A stretch of DNA of 64,000 nt, taken from positions 2,927,501-2,991,500 of the forward strand of contig NZ_MTPW01000001.1 in NCBI RefSeq assembly GCF_002954765.1, in the 5' to 3' direction. The DNA comes from Nonlabens arenilitoris. GTDB lineage: Bacteria; Bacteroidota; Bacteroidia; Flavobacteriales; Flavobacteriaceae. Within the stretch, counting starts at the first letter, position 1. Every line of letters begins with the position of its first letter. The translations under genes and the position numbers were made by a program. The notes under the pieces were generated by a model. That model saw only the letters and a program-made list of their open reading frames with translations. It made no database searches and was not told where the DNA came from. Below, piece by piece: positions 17,276 to 26,757 of this stretch.

Positions 17276-19058
17276 AATAAGGGAATTTCGATATTGATAG
17301 TTGTACCACGATTAATTTTAGTGTCTATTTCCATCGTACCATCTAGGTGCTGGACTCTAGCTTTAATACTTTCAAGACCTGTACTTGTATTGCTAATCGT
17401 GTCTGGTAAAAATCCTTTACCATCATCTTCAACCATTACACTAATGTGATCTTCATATCCAGTAAGTATGATGCTGGCATGTTGCGCCTGTGCGTGCTTA
17501 ATGGTGTTATTGAGTAATTCTTGTATAATTCTAAAAAGCCCTAGCTCCATACTATTACTTAAATTTCCGTGTAGTCCATGATGTATAACTTCAACCTGTA
17601 TGGATTTACCAGCGTTGATGCGACTGGCTAGTTGTTCTAATGTACCTATAAGTCCATGTGAACTAAGCACACTACTTTTTTGAGCATGAGAGATATTGCG
17701 TACTTTAGTATAGGTGTCATTTAATAAATCATATGCATTTTCAAGAATTTTTTTATTTTCAACTTGATCACTTTTTCCTATCACATTTTCAATACACATG
17801 CGTGCTGTAGTTAGAGAACTACCTATATCATCATGTAAATCTTGAGCGATTTTTTACGCTCCTTTTCTTGTCCAGTAATCATGGCGTCTATTCCTGCTAG
17901 TTCTTGATCCCGCAATAATTTTTCTTCTCTTTGCTTTTGCGTTTCTGCTTGAGCAGCAAGTAATTTTTGTTTTTGTTGCATTCTATTAAATAAATAGGCA
18001 CCTATACCGGTGATACAAGCAAGAATAAAAAGCAATAGATATATTTTATTTTCACTGTTTAAGTTTTTTGCTGTAAGTTCAGCATTCTCTAGATCTTTTT
18101 CTGCGGTTTCATACTTCGTCTGTAGCTCTTTTAAGTTTTGTGCTATATTGCTGCGTTGTAGAGAATCCTCTTCTGAAATAAATTGATTGTAATAATCAAT
18201 CGCCTCGACATAATTGCCAGCAGCGGTTTGTGCATCAGCAATATTGCGCAAAAGCCCTACACTTAATTCTTTATCATTTTTATCTTTAATCAATTCTGCA
18301 GCTTTAATTAAATTATCTACCGCTGCCTGATGTTCGCCTATTGCGGTTTGTAGCATGGCTAGATTATTAAGACGTACCGCTATATCAAAAGTGTCTTTTT
18401 TTGCAACTACATCAGCTAGATTTTTTTCATAATAAAACAATGCAGAATCGTTTCTGGATTGATAATAATGCAAAGTTCCTAAATTAAATTCTGTATCAAT
18501 AAGTTCTTGTTTTAAGTCATTATCAAGACTTATTTTTTTCATTTCATAGCATATATCTTGAGCTTGTGAATAATTACCCAGCTGTATTTCTTTAAACATA
18601 AAATAGAACTTGCTTTTAATTAATAAAGTTGGGTCATTAAGTTGTGTAGCGATAGATAGATTTTCTCTCATTAATGATTCTGGGGCAACATGCAATTCTG
18701 TTGTTGAATTACTGAGCTCCATCATATAATCGTTTGCCATAAAGGTGACACGCTTATTGCTAGAATTATTTTTTGCTTTTTGTAAATCTTTATAAGCGTT
18801 TTCAAAATCATCGACCGCATATTTAATTCCGCCTGTGGCAAGAAAATATAATGCTTGATCGCTTTTTTCTAGTGCTTCTACATCGTGCATGGCCACAATT
18901 TCCCTTAACTCTGGAATTTCATTACGGTTCAATAAACTCATAACACTATCTAGTGGTTTTACCTGTGCTTTAACCAGTTGAAAAGAAGTGCATATAAATA
19001 GTAATGCAACAATAAATCGAGCAATCGATTGATGATAGAGGGAAAAAAGTAAAGTCAT
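17272..19058 (-). pseudogene. TPR-containing sensor histidine kinase, split by a one-base deletion
   Basis: The N-terminal frame (17823-19058) encodes a signal peptide, TPR repeats, a membrane helix near YLLLFILACITGIG and a coiled coil, then stops after MITGQEKERKKS. The C-terminal frame (17272-17799 and upstream) has the HATPase domain with N-box FRIIQELLNNTIKHA and GKGF/G2 boxes. Adding one A to the six-A run (17850-17855) reads EKERKKIAQDLHDDIGSSLTTAR, restoring the HisKA_3 phospho-acceptor His. The shifted frame has a TAA just upstream, so the shift must occur within the A-run. It pairs with the response regulator. Whether this is real or a base-call error is open. Confidence 0.85.
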
Positions 19059-19196
19059 TTTAAGTGTAGGGAACGATGTACTTTCAAATATAATAAACTA
19101 TGGATAAGAAATCTTCTACTTATAAAATCTATTCCTACATTATTTGCAATCTGATTAATTCCTTAAATTTGGATGAAGGTAGGATGACTGTTTCTT

Positions 19197-19212
19197 CGCT
19201 TTCGCGAAAGCG
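19197..19212. repeat. Iterated palindrome, copy 3 (exact, intergenic)
   Basis: Exact CGCTTTCGCGAAAGCG 40 bases upstream of the M49 peptidase start, in the divergent gap between that gene and the sensor kinase. Confidence 0.9.
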
Positions 19213-19251
19213 TAATAGACACCATTCAAACACTTTAAATAATTATAACTT

Positions 19252-21261
19252 ATGAAATACTTAAAGATTGCTAGCATAGTACTAGTAACAACAGCAATGA
19301 TTTCTTGTAACGATCAAGTACCTGAAACTGTGGATGCACCTGTTAAAGAGTTTAGCTATGATGTAACAGAATTTGCAGATATTGGAGTTTTGAGGTATCA
19401 AATTCCAGGATGGGAAGAACTTAATCTTCAACAGCAAAAGTTAGTTTATTACTTAACTCAAGCAGGATTAAGTGGTAGAGATATTATATGGGATCAAAAT
19501 TACCGTCATAATTTAGAATTACGTAAAGGTCTAGAGTCCATTTACACAACATATAAAGGAGACGTTAATGATGTAGACTGGAAGGAGTTTGAAATTTACT
19601 TACATCGTGTATGGTTTGCAAATGGAATCCATCATCACTACAGTATGGATAAAATGAAACCAGGATTTGATGAAGACTATTTTAAAAAGTTAATGGCACA
19701 AACAGATGTGACTATAGCTGAAGACGTGTGGATGGTCATGTTTAATGATCAAGATGCTAAAAAAGTAGATAAGGCAAAAGGTAAAGATATCGTGCTGGCA
19801 AGTGCTGTAAATTTTTATGGTCCTGATGTTACAGAAGCGGAGGCAAGAGCATACTATAAGAGTATAGATGTTGATCCTAAGGAGCCTATAGAGGTTGGAT
19901 TAAATTCACAACTGGTTAAAGAAAATGGAGTTCTAGTTGAAAAACCTTATAAGAGTGGTGGTTTATATGGTCCTGCTATGGATCAAATGATTTACTGGTT
20001 ACAAAAAGCCCAAGGAGTTGCTGAAACGGATCAACAAGCAAAAGCACTAGGTCTACTTATTGAATACTATCAGACTGGAGATTTACAGAAATGGGATGAA
20101 TATGCGATTGTATGGGCAAAGTCCACAGATGGCGCGGTGGACTGGATTACCGGTTTTGTAGAGGTTTATAATGATCCTATAGCATATAAAGGCAGTTATG
20201 AGACAATAGTGCAGATTAAAGACTTTGACATGTCTCGTAAAATGGAAGTATTGAGTGCAAATGCACAATGGTTTGAAGATAACTCTCCATTAATGGATGA
20301 ACATAAAAAGGAGAAAGTTACTGGTGTAAGTTATAAAACGGTAAATGTAGCAGGTGAGGCTGGAGATGCGAGTCCGGCAACACCTATAGGAGTAAACTTG
20401 CCTAATAATGTATGGATTAGAGAAGTGCATGGTAGTAAATCGGTTTCTTTAGGTAACATTATTGAGGCTTATGGTAGTTCTGGTAGCTCAGGTAGATTAG
20501 AAGAATTTGCCTTTGATGAAGAAGAGATTGCTCTTGAAAAAGAATATGGAGCGCTTGCAGATAAATTACATACTGCATTACATGAAGTAGTAGGTCATGC
20601 ATCTGGACAAATTAATGAAGGTGTTGCAACGCCTAAGGAAACTTTAAAAAGTTATAAATCTACTATAGAGGAAGGTAGAGCCGATTTATTTGGTCTTTAT
20701 TACTTAATGGACCCTAAACTAGAAGAGCTAGGTCTTGTAAAAGATTGGAAAAAAACTGGAACGGCTGCATATGATGGTTATATAAGAAATGGATTGATTT
20801 CCCAATTAGTACGTTTAGAGTTAGGTCAAGATGTAGAAGAAGACCATATGCGTAATAGACAATGGGTGAGTGCATGGGTTTATGAAAGAGGACTAGAAGA
20901 TAATGTTATTGAAAAAGTTACTAAAGACGGTAAGACCTATTATGACATCAAAGATTATGAAAAGTTGAGAACACTTTTTGGTGAATTATTGAGAGAGACT
21001 CAACGTATTACAAGTGAAGGTGATTTTGAGGCTGCACAAGCACTAGTTGAAGACTATGGTGTTAAGGTAGATCAAGATTTACATCGTGAGGTGTTAGATC
21101 GTAATAGTCAATTTAAAACACCAGCTTATAGAGGTTTTGTAAATCCTATGATTACGCCAATTATGGAAGGTGATGAGATTACCTCGTTTACCATCGAACA
21201 ACCAGAGACGTTTGCAGATCAAATGTTGATGTATTCAGAAAAGTATGGTCATCTAGACTAA
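19252..21261 (+). CDS. Dipeptidyl peptidase III-like zinc metallopeptidase (M49 family), lipoprotein
   Basis: A 669-residue protein with a lipoprotein signal peptide (AMISC). The M49 zinc motif is HEVVGH at residues 444-449, one of the HExxGH type, followed by the second metal/catalytic segment EEGRADL near residue 473. Family members release dipeptides from the N-terminus of short peptides. Most are cytoplasmic; the lipobox here points to an envelope location, as is seen in several Bacteroidota. It is transcribed alone and followed by a 19-bp-stem terminator. Natural substrates are not evident. Confidence 0.9.
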   Translation: MKYLKIASIVLVTTAMISCNDQVPETVDAPVKEFSYDVTEFADIGVLRYQIPGWEELNLQQQKLVYYLTQAGLSGRDIIWDQNYRHNLELRKGLESIYTTYKGDVNDVDWKEFEIYLHRVWFANGIHHHYSMDKMKPGFDEDYFKKLMAQTDVTIAEDVWMVMFNDQDAKKVDKAKGKDIVLASAVNFYGPDVTEAEARAYYKSIDVDPKEPIEVGLNSQLVKENGVLVEKPYKSGGLYGPAMDQMIYWLQKAQGVAETDQQAKALGLLIEYYQTGDLQKWDEYAIVWAKSTDGAVDWITGFVEVYNDPIAYKGSYETIVQIKDFDMSRKMEVLSANAQWFEDNSPLMDEHKKEKVTGVSYKTVNVAGEAGDASPATPIGVNLPNNVWIREVHGSKSVSLGNIIEAYGSSGSSGRLEEFAFDEEEIALEKEYGALADKLHTALHEVVGHASGQINEGVATPKETLKSYKSTIEEGRADLFGLYYLMDPKLEELGLVKDWKKTGTAAYDGYIRNGLISQLVRLELGQDVEEDHMRNRQWVSAWVYERGLEDNVIEKVTKDGKTYYDIKDYEKLRTLFGELLRETQRITSEGDFEAAQALVEDYGVKVDQDLHREVLDRNSQFKTPAYRGFVNPMITPIMEGDEITSFTIEQPETFADQMLMYSEKYGHLD

Positions 21262-21281
21262 TCAGTTATAGTTTTAAATTT

Positions 21282-21330
21282 AAGAGGCTTATAAAAAGAT
21301 AGTATAATCTTTTTATAAGCCTCTTTACTT
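21282..21330 (+). terminator. Terminator with a 19-bp perfect stem
   Basis: Arms 21282-21300 and 21307-21325 are perfectly complementary around a 6-nt loop. It lies between the convergent M49 peptidase and DUF5723 genes and may serve both. Confidence 0.85.
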
Positions 21331-21362
21331 TGGTTTAAATAAAATAGTTTTTTTGATTTCTT

Positions 21363-22742
21363 TTAGATCAGCTCTTTAAATTTATTCTTTTTCTTTTTTG
21401 ATTTTAAACGATGGTGGAATGGTATTTTGAGACCTATATAAAAATCTGCAGCTTGAGAATCTTCTGAAATAAGGTTACTAAGAATAGATCCTGAACCAAA
21501 GCTCAATGGACCAAACCTTAATCCTGCGCCCCAAGTCATATCAGCATATTCTACAAAACTTATATTAGTATATAATGTGAATAGTCTAGATTCATATCTA
21601 GGAACTATAGTTGTGTAATTCAATTGATTATTACTATAAGGATCTGTCGATGCATTTAATCCCACAGCGCCTGTTGCAGCAATATAAATATTGCGATCAA
21701 CGCGTAGGTCTAGAGAATATCTTAAAGCAGTAGGTAATTGAACAGTCACATCCTGTGTATTAGAGATAAATGAATAATTGTCTTCAAGACCTTGTTCAAA
21801 ATCCTCGTCAAAATCTGAAGCACTTACCGTACCAGATATAGAGTATGTGTCGATATTGACGTCTTGATATGTAATGCTTCCTATATCAGTTATACTTAAA
21901 CCTAGTTTAAGGCGGTATTGATTATGACCTCTTAAAGCTAGTGAGTCTAATTTACGATCCTTTTTAAGTTCTGGACGATACTCATAAATTAAACCAATAT
22001 CACCACCAATACTTGAACTACCGTTACCAAAATCAAAATCGTCATCTTCATCTGTCGAATTAGCAGCGGCATATGATAAATCACCATTTGCAGATATAGT
22101 TTCTGCAACAGAATCATAAGAACCATTGATATTATTAGAATTCATAAAGAAACCACCAGCTCCCAATAAATATTTTGCGGTTACACCAGCTTTTAAGAAA
22201 TGATTTTTTTTATTCATCACTACAAATCCATAGGTTAAACCAGCCTCACCCCATGCATGTGCGGTACCATTAAGATTTTCCATATCGATGTTAAAGTCTT
22301 TATTGAGGATATCGCCATCCTGTAAGGTTTCAAATAGATTACCATTTACCTCTCTTAAATTTAAATAACCTCTTACACGTGTAGAAATGGCTAGACTATG
22401 TTTATCTGATAGGTTGAATAAAAATGAAGGTCCTAGAATATCTAGATTTTGATATACATTATTGTTTTGGCTAGGGAAACGCATTCCAGATTCTTCAAAG
22501 CTGATCCCACTGGCGTCATTAAAAAGCTCAGAAAAATTAAAAGCATAGTAATCATTAGATGTAGTAGATGAGACTTGAATTAAATTAATATCTGTCTTAA
22601 ATCTTGAGTCTGCTAGATTTGCTGGGTTAAAGGATAGACTAGTAATTCCTGAATAATTATCAGTTTCTTTTCCAGAATAGCTTTGTGAGGCACATAAAAA
22701 ACTAATTAGTAAAGCTATTGCGCAAAGCGGTAAATTTCTCAT
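21363..22742 (-). CDS. DUF5723 family outer-membrane protein
   Basis: A 459-residue exported protein. The signal peptide is followed by GITSLSFNPANLADSRFKTD, which is characteristic of DUF5723, and by many alternating beta strands (for example GAAGLNAS-type and FYIGLKIPF) expected of an outer-membrane barrel. The function is unknown; related Bacteroidota proteins are often abundant surface proteins or FadL-like. A near-perfect promoter lies directly upstream (22760-22790), giving a very short leader. The gene appears to be monocistronic. Confidence 0.8.
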   Translation of the reverse strand: MRNLPLCAIALLISFLCASQSYSGKETDNYSGITSLSFNPANLADSRFKTDINLIQVSSTTSNDYYAFNFSELFNDASGISFEESGMRFPSQNNNVYQNLDILGPSFLFNLSDKHSLAISTRVRGYLNLREVNGNLFETLQDGDILNKDFNIDMENLNGTAHAWGEAGLTYGFVVMNKKNHFLKAGVTAKYLLGAGGFFMNSNNINGSYDSVAETISANGDLSYAAANSTDEDDDFDFGNGSSSIGGDIGLIYEYRPELKKDRKLDSLALRGHNQYRLKLGLSITDIGSITYQDVNIDTYSISGTVSASDFDEDFEQGLEDNYSFISNTQDVTVQLPTALRYSLDLRVDRNIYIAATGAVGLNASTDPYSNNQLNYTTIVPRYESRLFTLYTNISFVEYADMTWGAGLRFGPLSFGSGSILSNLISEDSQAADFYIGLKIPFHHRLKSKKKKNKFKELI

Positions 22743-22759
22743 TTGGTTAGGTTTATGCT

Positions 22760-22790
22760 CAAAATTAAACCTAGTAACTTTTTATGTCAA
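22760..22790 (-). promoter_or_regulatory. Bacteroidota-type promoter for the DUF5723 gene
   Basis: On the minus strand TTG (22790-22788), a 20-base spacer and TAATTTTG (22767-22760) match TTG-N20-TAnnTTTG. The start codon follows 17 bases later. A perfect 18-bp palindrome abuts the -33 box. Confidence 0.75.
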
Positions 22791-22807
22791 TACCCTTTAA
22801 AGGGTAT
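22790..22807. repeat. 18-bp palindrome ATACCCTTTAAAGGGTAT, possible operator
   Basis: A perfect palindrome overlapping the edge of the -33 box of the DUF5723 promoter. A close copy lies at 26758-26775. There is no T-run after it in either direction, so it is more likely a protein-binding site than a terminator. Confidence 0.5.
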
Positions 22808-22821
22808 ATTTAAAATGCAAC

Positions 22822-23042
22822 TTAACTTTTTAGGGAGACTTTAATAATAAATAGTAAAAGAATGAAGGCTATAAAACCTACAAGAATCCATTTAACGCCT
22901 TTATAGTTTTTTTATGCATTCCTTTATCTTTCAGATACATGAATGATATGATTATTACAAAAGCAATAAAGAATATAATACCAAAGGTAATTTGACCACT
23001 AGAGAACATAGGGTCTTTTGCAAGTAATAATAAATGAGACAT
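22822..23042 (-). pseudogene. Small two-helix membrane protein with a frameshift in an A-run
   Basis: From the ATG at 23042 the frame encodes MSHLLLLAKDPMFSSGQ, a membrane helix (about residues 13-30) and KDKGMHKKTIK before stopping at 22878. Adding one A to the seven-A run (22907-22913) continues instead as NYKGVKWILVGFIAFILLLFIIK, a second helix, ending at 22822. That hairpin topology (about 73 residues) is typical of small Flavobacteriaceae membrane proteins. The longer upstream start at 23129 would be GTG and overlap the divergent MazG gene, so I reject it. Confidence 0.6.
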
Positions 23043-23093
23043 AGAATAACTATTTTTGACAAAATTACAACACGATCTTATCAATAACAGCAC

Positions 23094-23483
23094 ATGAAGA
23101 AACAAATTAAAGCAGTAGAAGAATTTCACACAGCGTTTAAACTAGGAATGAATCATCAACCACAAGGTGATATTACAGAACGACGAAATAAATTACGTTT
23201 TGAATTAATGAAAGAGGAAAATGAGGAATATCTTGAGGCTGCACAAAACAATGATTTAGTAGAGGTTGCAGATGCACTGGGTGATATGCTATATATACTT
23301 TGCGGTACTATTATAGAGCATGGCATGCAAGACGTTATTGAAGATGTATTTGATGAAATACAAAGATCTAATATGAGTAAATTGGGAGAAGATGGAAAAC
23401 CTATCTATCGTGAGGATGGTAAGGTTCTAAAAGGGCCTAACTATTTCAAACCTAATTTTGAGAAGATTTTAAAGACTTCATAA
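23094..23483 (+). CDS. MazG-like nucleotide pyrophosphohydrolase
   Basis: A 129-residue all-alpha NTP pyrophosphatase of the MazG/PRA-PH superfamily. The metal-binding pattern is visible: E-rich helix KEENEEYLEA followed by LVEVADALGDMLYIL, which carries the ExxD pair. It would hydrolyse nucleoside triphosphates or related phosphoribosyl nucleotides to monophosphates, possibly cleaning the nucleotide pool. It is cytoplasmic. It is divergent from the small membrane protein gene and convergent with ilvE, with a shared terminator at 23496-23526. The exact substrate is unknown. Confidence 0.87.
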   Translation: MKKQIKAVEEFHTAFKLGMNHQPQGDITERRNKLRFELMKEENEEYLEAAQNNDLVEVADALGDMLYILCGTIIEHGMQDVIEDVFDEIQRSNMSKLGEDGKPIYREDGKVLKGPNYFKPNFEKILKTS

Positions 23484-23495
23484 GGTTTTATGATA

Positions 23496-23526
23496 AAAAA
23501 AGCCATCAATAGTTGATGGCTTTTTT
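23496..23526 (+). terminator. Bidirectional terminator between the MazG-like gene and ilvE
   Basis: The stem around GCCATCAA/TTGATGGC (23502-23509 with 23513-23520) is extended by A- and T-runs to 14 bp, with a 3-nt loop. Both strands end in T-runs. Confidence 0.9.
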
Positions 23527-23546
23527 GCATTAATATTTTTACTTAC

Positions 23547-24608
23547 TTATATTTTTACTCTCCAACCGTGCTGGTCATCTGCACGATTGTATTGAATATC
23601 TTTTAATGCTTCTTTAAAACGTTGAGCATAGCTGTCTTCTAATTGAGGTAGCTCAAATTTAAAATCTTTGTGCTTATATCCTTTAATAGGTACAATTACG
23701 GCAGCTGTTCCAGAACCAAAAATTTCTTTAAGTGAACCATTGTTTGCAGCTTCATTAAGCTCTTTAACACTAATTCTACGTTCTTCTATTGTGACACCTG
23801 CATCTGCAGCTAGTTGTAGGACACTGCGCCTAGTCACACCATTAAGAATACGGTCATTGTTAGGAGCAGTAAGTAATGTGTCTCCTATGCGTACAAAAAT
23901 ATTCATGGTACCAGCTTCTTCTAGGTATTCATGTGATGCAGCGTCTGTCCATATAATTTGTTGATAACCTTCGGCTAGGGCTAGATTGTTAGGGTAGAAG
24001 CTAGCCGCATAATTTCCAGCTGCTTTAGCATATCCAACACCACCATCTGCAGCACGAGAAAAATCAGAAGCAATAATAACTCTTACATCGCCTTTATAAT
24101 ATGCAAAAGCAGGAGACATAACAATCATAAACTTATACTCTGTCGACGGAGCAGCGGCAACACCATTTTCACTAGCAATCATAAACGGCCTTAAATAAAG
24201 AGATAATCCTTCACCATAACGCACCCATTCTTTATCTAGATTTACTAAAGCCTTAAGACCTTCAACAAAAACCTCTTTTGGAACTTCAGGCATCGCTAGA
24301 CGTTTTGCACTTTCATTAAAACGTATCCAGTTGTCTTCTGGTCTAAAAAGAAAAACATCGCCGGTTGCATCTTTAAAAGCTTTCATTCCTTCAAAAATAG
24401 CTTGCCCATAGTGAAATACCTTGCAACTAGGCTCAACCATTATAGGTCCGTATGGTTTTATAACAGCAGTTTCCCATTTACCATCACGCCAAGTACATTC
24501 TAGCATGTGGTCAGTAAAAGTTTTACCGAAGGTCAAATTATCAAAATCAGTTGTGCTAATTTTAGATTCTTGAATCTTATCGATAACGATTTCGTAGGCG
24601 TCAGTCAT
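23547..24608 (-). CDS. ilvE: Branched-chain amino acid aminotransferase
   Basis: A 353-residue class IV PLP aminotransferase, catalysing the last step of leucine, isoleucine and valine synthesis and the first step of their breakdown. The PLP lysine lies in YAKAAGNYAAS. Other family segments are YGQAIFEGMKAFK, LYLRPFMIAS and EYLEEAGTMNIFV. Its length matches the BCAT-type subgroup. It is cytoplasmic and monocistronic. A likely promoter sits at 24628-24654. A terminator follows at 23496-23526. Confidence 0.95.
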   Translation of the reverse strand: MTDAYEIVIDKIQESKISTTDFDNLTFGKTFTDHMLECTWRDGKWETAVIKPYGPIMVEPSCKVFHYGQAIFEGMKAFKDATGDVFLFRPEDNWIRFNESAKRLAMPEVPKEVFVEGLKALVNLDKEWVRYGEGLSLYLRPFMIASENGVAAAPSTEYKFMIVMSPAFAYYKGDVRVIIASDFSRAADGGVGYAKAAGNYAASFYPNNLALAEGYQQIIWTDAASHEYLEEAGTMNIFVRIGDTLLTAPNNDRILNGVTRRSVLQLAADAGVTIEERRISVKELNEAANNGSLKEIFGSGTAAVIVPIKGYKHKDFKFELPQLEDSYAQRFKEALKDIQYNRADDQHGWRVKI

Positions 24609-24627
24609 AGCTTGTTAAAGTTTTTTG

Positions 24628-24654
24628 CAAAGATACTGGATATCTATACACCAA
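24628..24654 (-). promoter_or_regulatory. Likely promoter for ilvE
   Basis: On the minus strand TTG (24654-24652), a 16-base spacer and TATCTTTG (24635-24628). The -7 box is exact; the spacer is slightly short. Confidence 0.5.
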
Positions 24655-24697
24655 TTACCTAAACGAATTCTTAAATTTGCTGTAAACTATCAACATT

Positions 24698-25255
24698 ATG
24701 AAAAAAATCGTATTATTATTACTCGCTGCAGCTGCTGTTGTAGGATGTAAAGAAGAAGTAAAAGAAGACATGACACCTGCCGTTAATGATGAGCAGATTC
24801 AAGAAATGGCTTATATGAGCTATGGAGAAAAGATAGATGCTTCTAACGCTATTGATGCGGTAAAGTTAGGTAGCTTCTATGAAAGTATGAAAGAAGGAGA
24901 TACCATGCAAATTAAAGTTAAGGGTATGATTCAAGATGTTTGTGTTAATAAAGGTTGCTGGATTAAACTACCTGTAAATGATACAGAGACTGCTTTTGTA
25001 AAATTTAAAGATTATGGTTTCTTCTTACCTAAAAACGGAACAGATAAAGAAGTTATTTTAAGTGGTAAAGCTTATAAGAGTATAACGCCTAAAGATGAAT
25101 TAATTCACTATGCACAAGATGCAGGAGAAAGTGAAGAAGAAATCGCAAAAATTACTGAAGATAAAGTTACTTATGCATTCATGGCAGATGGGGCTTTAGT
25201 AGAAGAATTTGAAAATCCAGATGTGGAAGGTATGGAACCTTCTACAGAAGAGTAG
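24698..25255 (+). CDS. DUF4920 lipoprotein
   Basis: A 185-residue lipoprotein with a signal peptide ending AVVGC. The mature protein carries a DUF4920 domain: YGEKIDASNAIDAVKLGS, then VKVKGMIQDVCVNKGCWIKL with the paired cysteines, then FFLPKNGTDKEVILSG. The domain resembles OB-fold proteins that bind metals or ligands in the periplasm, but no function is proven. It is directly followed (TAG-ATG, no gap) by mnmD and may share its transcript. A -7-like TAAATTTG lies at 24672-24679. Confidence 0.82.
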   Translation: MKKIVLLLLAAAAVVGCKEEVKEDMTPAVNDEQIQEMAYMSYGEKIDASNAIDAVKLGSFYESMKEGDTMQIKVKGMIQDVCVNKGCWIKLPVNDTETAFVKFKDYGFFLPKNGTDKEVILSGKAYKSITPKDELIHYAQDAGESEEEIAKITEDKVTYAFMADGALVEEFENPDVEGMEPSTEE

Positions 25256-25921
25256 ATGAAACGAGAAATTATCACTACTGGTGATGGTTCTAAAACCATT
25301 CATATGCCAGAGTGGAATGAACAATATCATTCAAAACATGGCGCCTTGCAAGAGGCGCTTCATGTTTTTATAGAGATGGGTCTTAAGGATACGCTTTCGC
25401 GAAAGCGTGAACATACAATACCTATTTCTATATTAGAATACGGTTTAGGAACTGGACTTAACGCCATGATTACTGCTCAATTCCCGACGAAATTCGCAAT
25501 TAATTATACAGCTGTAGAAGCATACCCGATTGTCCTATCTGAGGCTATTGAAGTCAATTATGGACAATTATTGGGAAATCAAGTACTGTATGAAAAGCTT
25601 CATCAATGTGAATGGGAACGTGCTGTCCGACTCACAGATCACTTCACGATAGAAAAGTTGGAGAAAAAATTTGATGAGATAAATGATGAGTCACGATTTG
25701 ACATCATTTACTTTGACGCCTTTGGACCTAGAGTCCAACCTGATTTGTGGACAATAGAGATATTTACTGCTGCTTACAAGGCATTAAAAAAAGATGGTAT
25801 TTTAACTACATATTGTGCACAAGGTCAGGCTCGTAGGAACATGCAAGAGGCTGGTTTTCAAATAGAAAGATTACCTGGTCCACCTGGTAAACGAGAGATG
25901 TTAAGAGCTAGAAAATTATAA
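25256..25921 (+). CDS. mnmD: tRNA U34 5-aminomethyl-2-thiouridine methyltransferase (MnmD/MnmC-N type)
   Basis: A 221-residue stand-alone MnmD domain that finishes the mnm5s2U modification at the tRNA wobble position. Family segments are visible: TGDGSKTIHMPEWNEQYHS, the SAM-binding ILEYGLGTGLNA and the catalytic-loop DIIYFDAFGPRVQPDLWT. The FAD domain of fused MnmC is absent, which is normal in Bacteroidota. An exact iterated palindrome inside the gene (25392-25407) encodes TLSRKR in a loop near residue 47. It is co-transcribed with the DUF4920 gene and ends at a strong terminator. Confidence 0.9.
   Translation: MKREIITTGDGSKTIHMPEWNEQYHSKHGALQEALHVFIEMGLKDTLSRKREHTIPISILEYGLGTGLNAMITAQFPTKFAINYTAVEAYPIVLSEAIEVNYGQLLGNQVLYEKLHQCEWERAVRLTDHFTIEKLEKKFDEINDESRFDIIYFDAFGPRVQPDLWTIEIFTAAYKALKKDGILTTYCAQGQARRNMQEAGFQIERLPGPPGKREMLRARKL
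25392..25407. repeat. Iterated palindrome, copy 4 (exact, inside mnmD)
   Basis: Exact CGCTTTCGCGAAAGCG read as part of TLSRKR in the MnmD protein, leaving the frame open. Confidence 0.9.
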
Positions 25922-25924
25922 TAT

Positions 25925-25963
25925 AAAAAAAAGCCGTTCTCGATTCAAGAACGGCTTTTTTTA
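25925..25963 (+). terminator. Bidirectional terminator after mnmD
   Basis: GCCGTTCT/AGAACGGC core (25933-25940 with 25948-25955), extended by A- and T-runs, with a 7-nt loop. It lies between convergent mnmD and the thioredoxin-like gene. Confidence 0.9.
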
Positions 25964-25981
25964 TAAATAGAGTGTAGATTT

Positions 25982-26707
25982 TTACATTTTATCTACAATC
26001 TTCATGAGTAATTCTTGTGTACTACTATAACTCACATCTTCTTCCTTGGCAAGTAAGATGGCGGCTTTAGCCTGTTTCCATGCCTCATCATATCTACCGG
26101 TTTTATATAATAATGCAGCATATGTGTCTGTATTGTTATAGTTAGCATCTAGTTCTATAGATCTTTTTACCATCTTAATAGATTTTAATAAAACATCAAT
26201 TTCAGAGTGCTCGAGATATGCATGCCATGCTTTAGAATTTAAAGCATCACTATCGTACCATATAGCGTCAATACTGTCCTGGCTATATTCTTCATTTGAT
26301 CCTTCAGAACTACCAGCGCTTGAAGAGTTACTTGAAAAACCACCATGTTCAATGATTAGATCTTCAAAATCTTCTTCAGACATAGCACCTTCCATATAAT
26401 CTAGCGTTTCTTTATTTTTTATAAAATAATAAGTAGGTATTGACGTGACACTTAAGGCGTCATCAACCTCATTTTCATCAACATCAATTTTATAGATTGA
26501 AATGCGATCTCCATACTTTTCAGCAAGACGTTCTATTATAGGATCCATTCTTTTACACGGACCACACCATGTAGCATAAAAGTCTACAATGATAAGTTTA
26601 TCATTGTTTACTAGTAATTTTTCTTCGGCGTTGTCATCAGTAATTTCAATTTGAGCAATTGCTTGTATAGAGAGCATACCTAGCAATAATAATAGGAGGT
26701 TTTTCAT
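25982..26707 (-). CDS. Exported thioredoxin-like protein with a TPR-like C-terminus
   Basis: Starting at the ATG at 26707, a signal peptide (KNLLLLLLGMLSIQAIAQ) is followed by a thioredoxin domain with the redox motif WCGPC in FYATWCGPCKRMDP and the cis-Pro segment SIPTYYFIK. A serine-rich linker (around SSNSSSAGSSEGSNEE) leads to a helical C-terminal part with TPR-like repeats. The product is about 241 residues and probably periplasmic, acting in disulfide reduction or exchange. The earlier in-frame ATG at 26731 adds eight residues that would spoil the signal peptide. Confidence 0.85.
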   Translation of the reverse strand: MKNLLLLLLGMLSIQAIAQIEITDDNAEEKLLVNNDKLIIVDFYATWCGPCKRMDPIIERLAEKYGDRISIYKIDVDENEVDDALSVTSIPTYYFIKNKETLDYMEGAMSEEDFEDLIIEHGGFSSNSSSAGSSEGSNEEYSQDSIDAIWYDSDALNSKAWHAYLEHSEIDVLLKSIKMVKRSIELDANYNNTDTYAALLYKTGRYDEAWKQAKAAILLAKEEDVSYSSTQELLMKIVDKM

Positions 26708-26757
26708 AATTCGTTGGTTTATAGTATGCAATTAACAAAATTTTTAATAAACCATAT

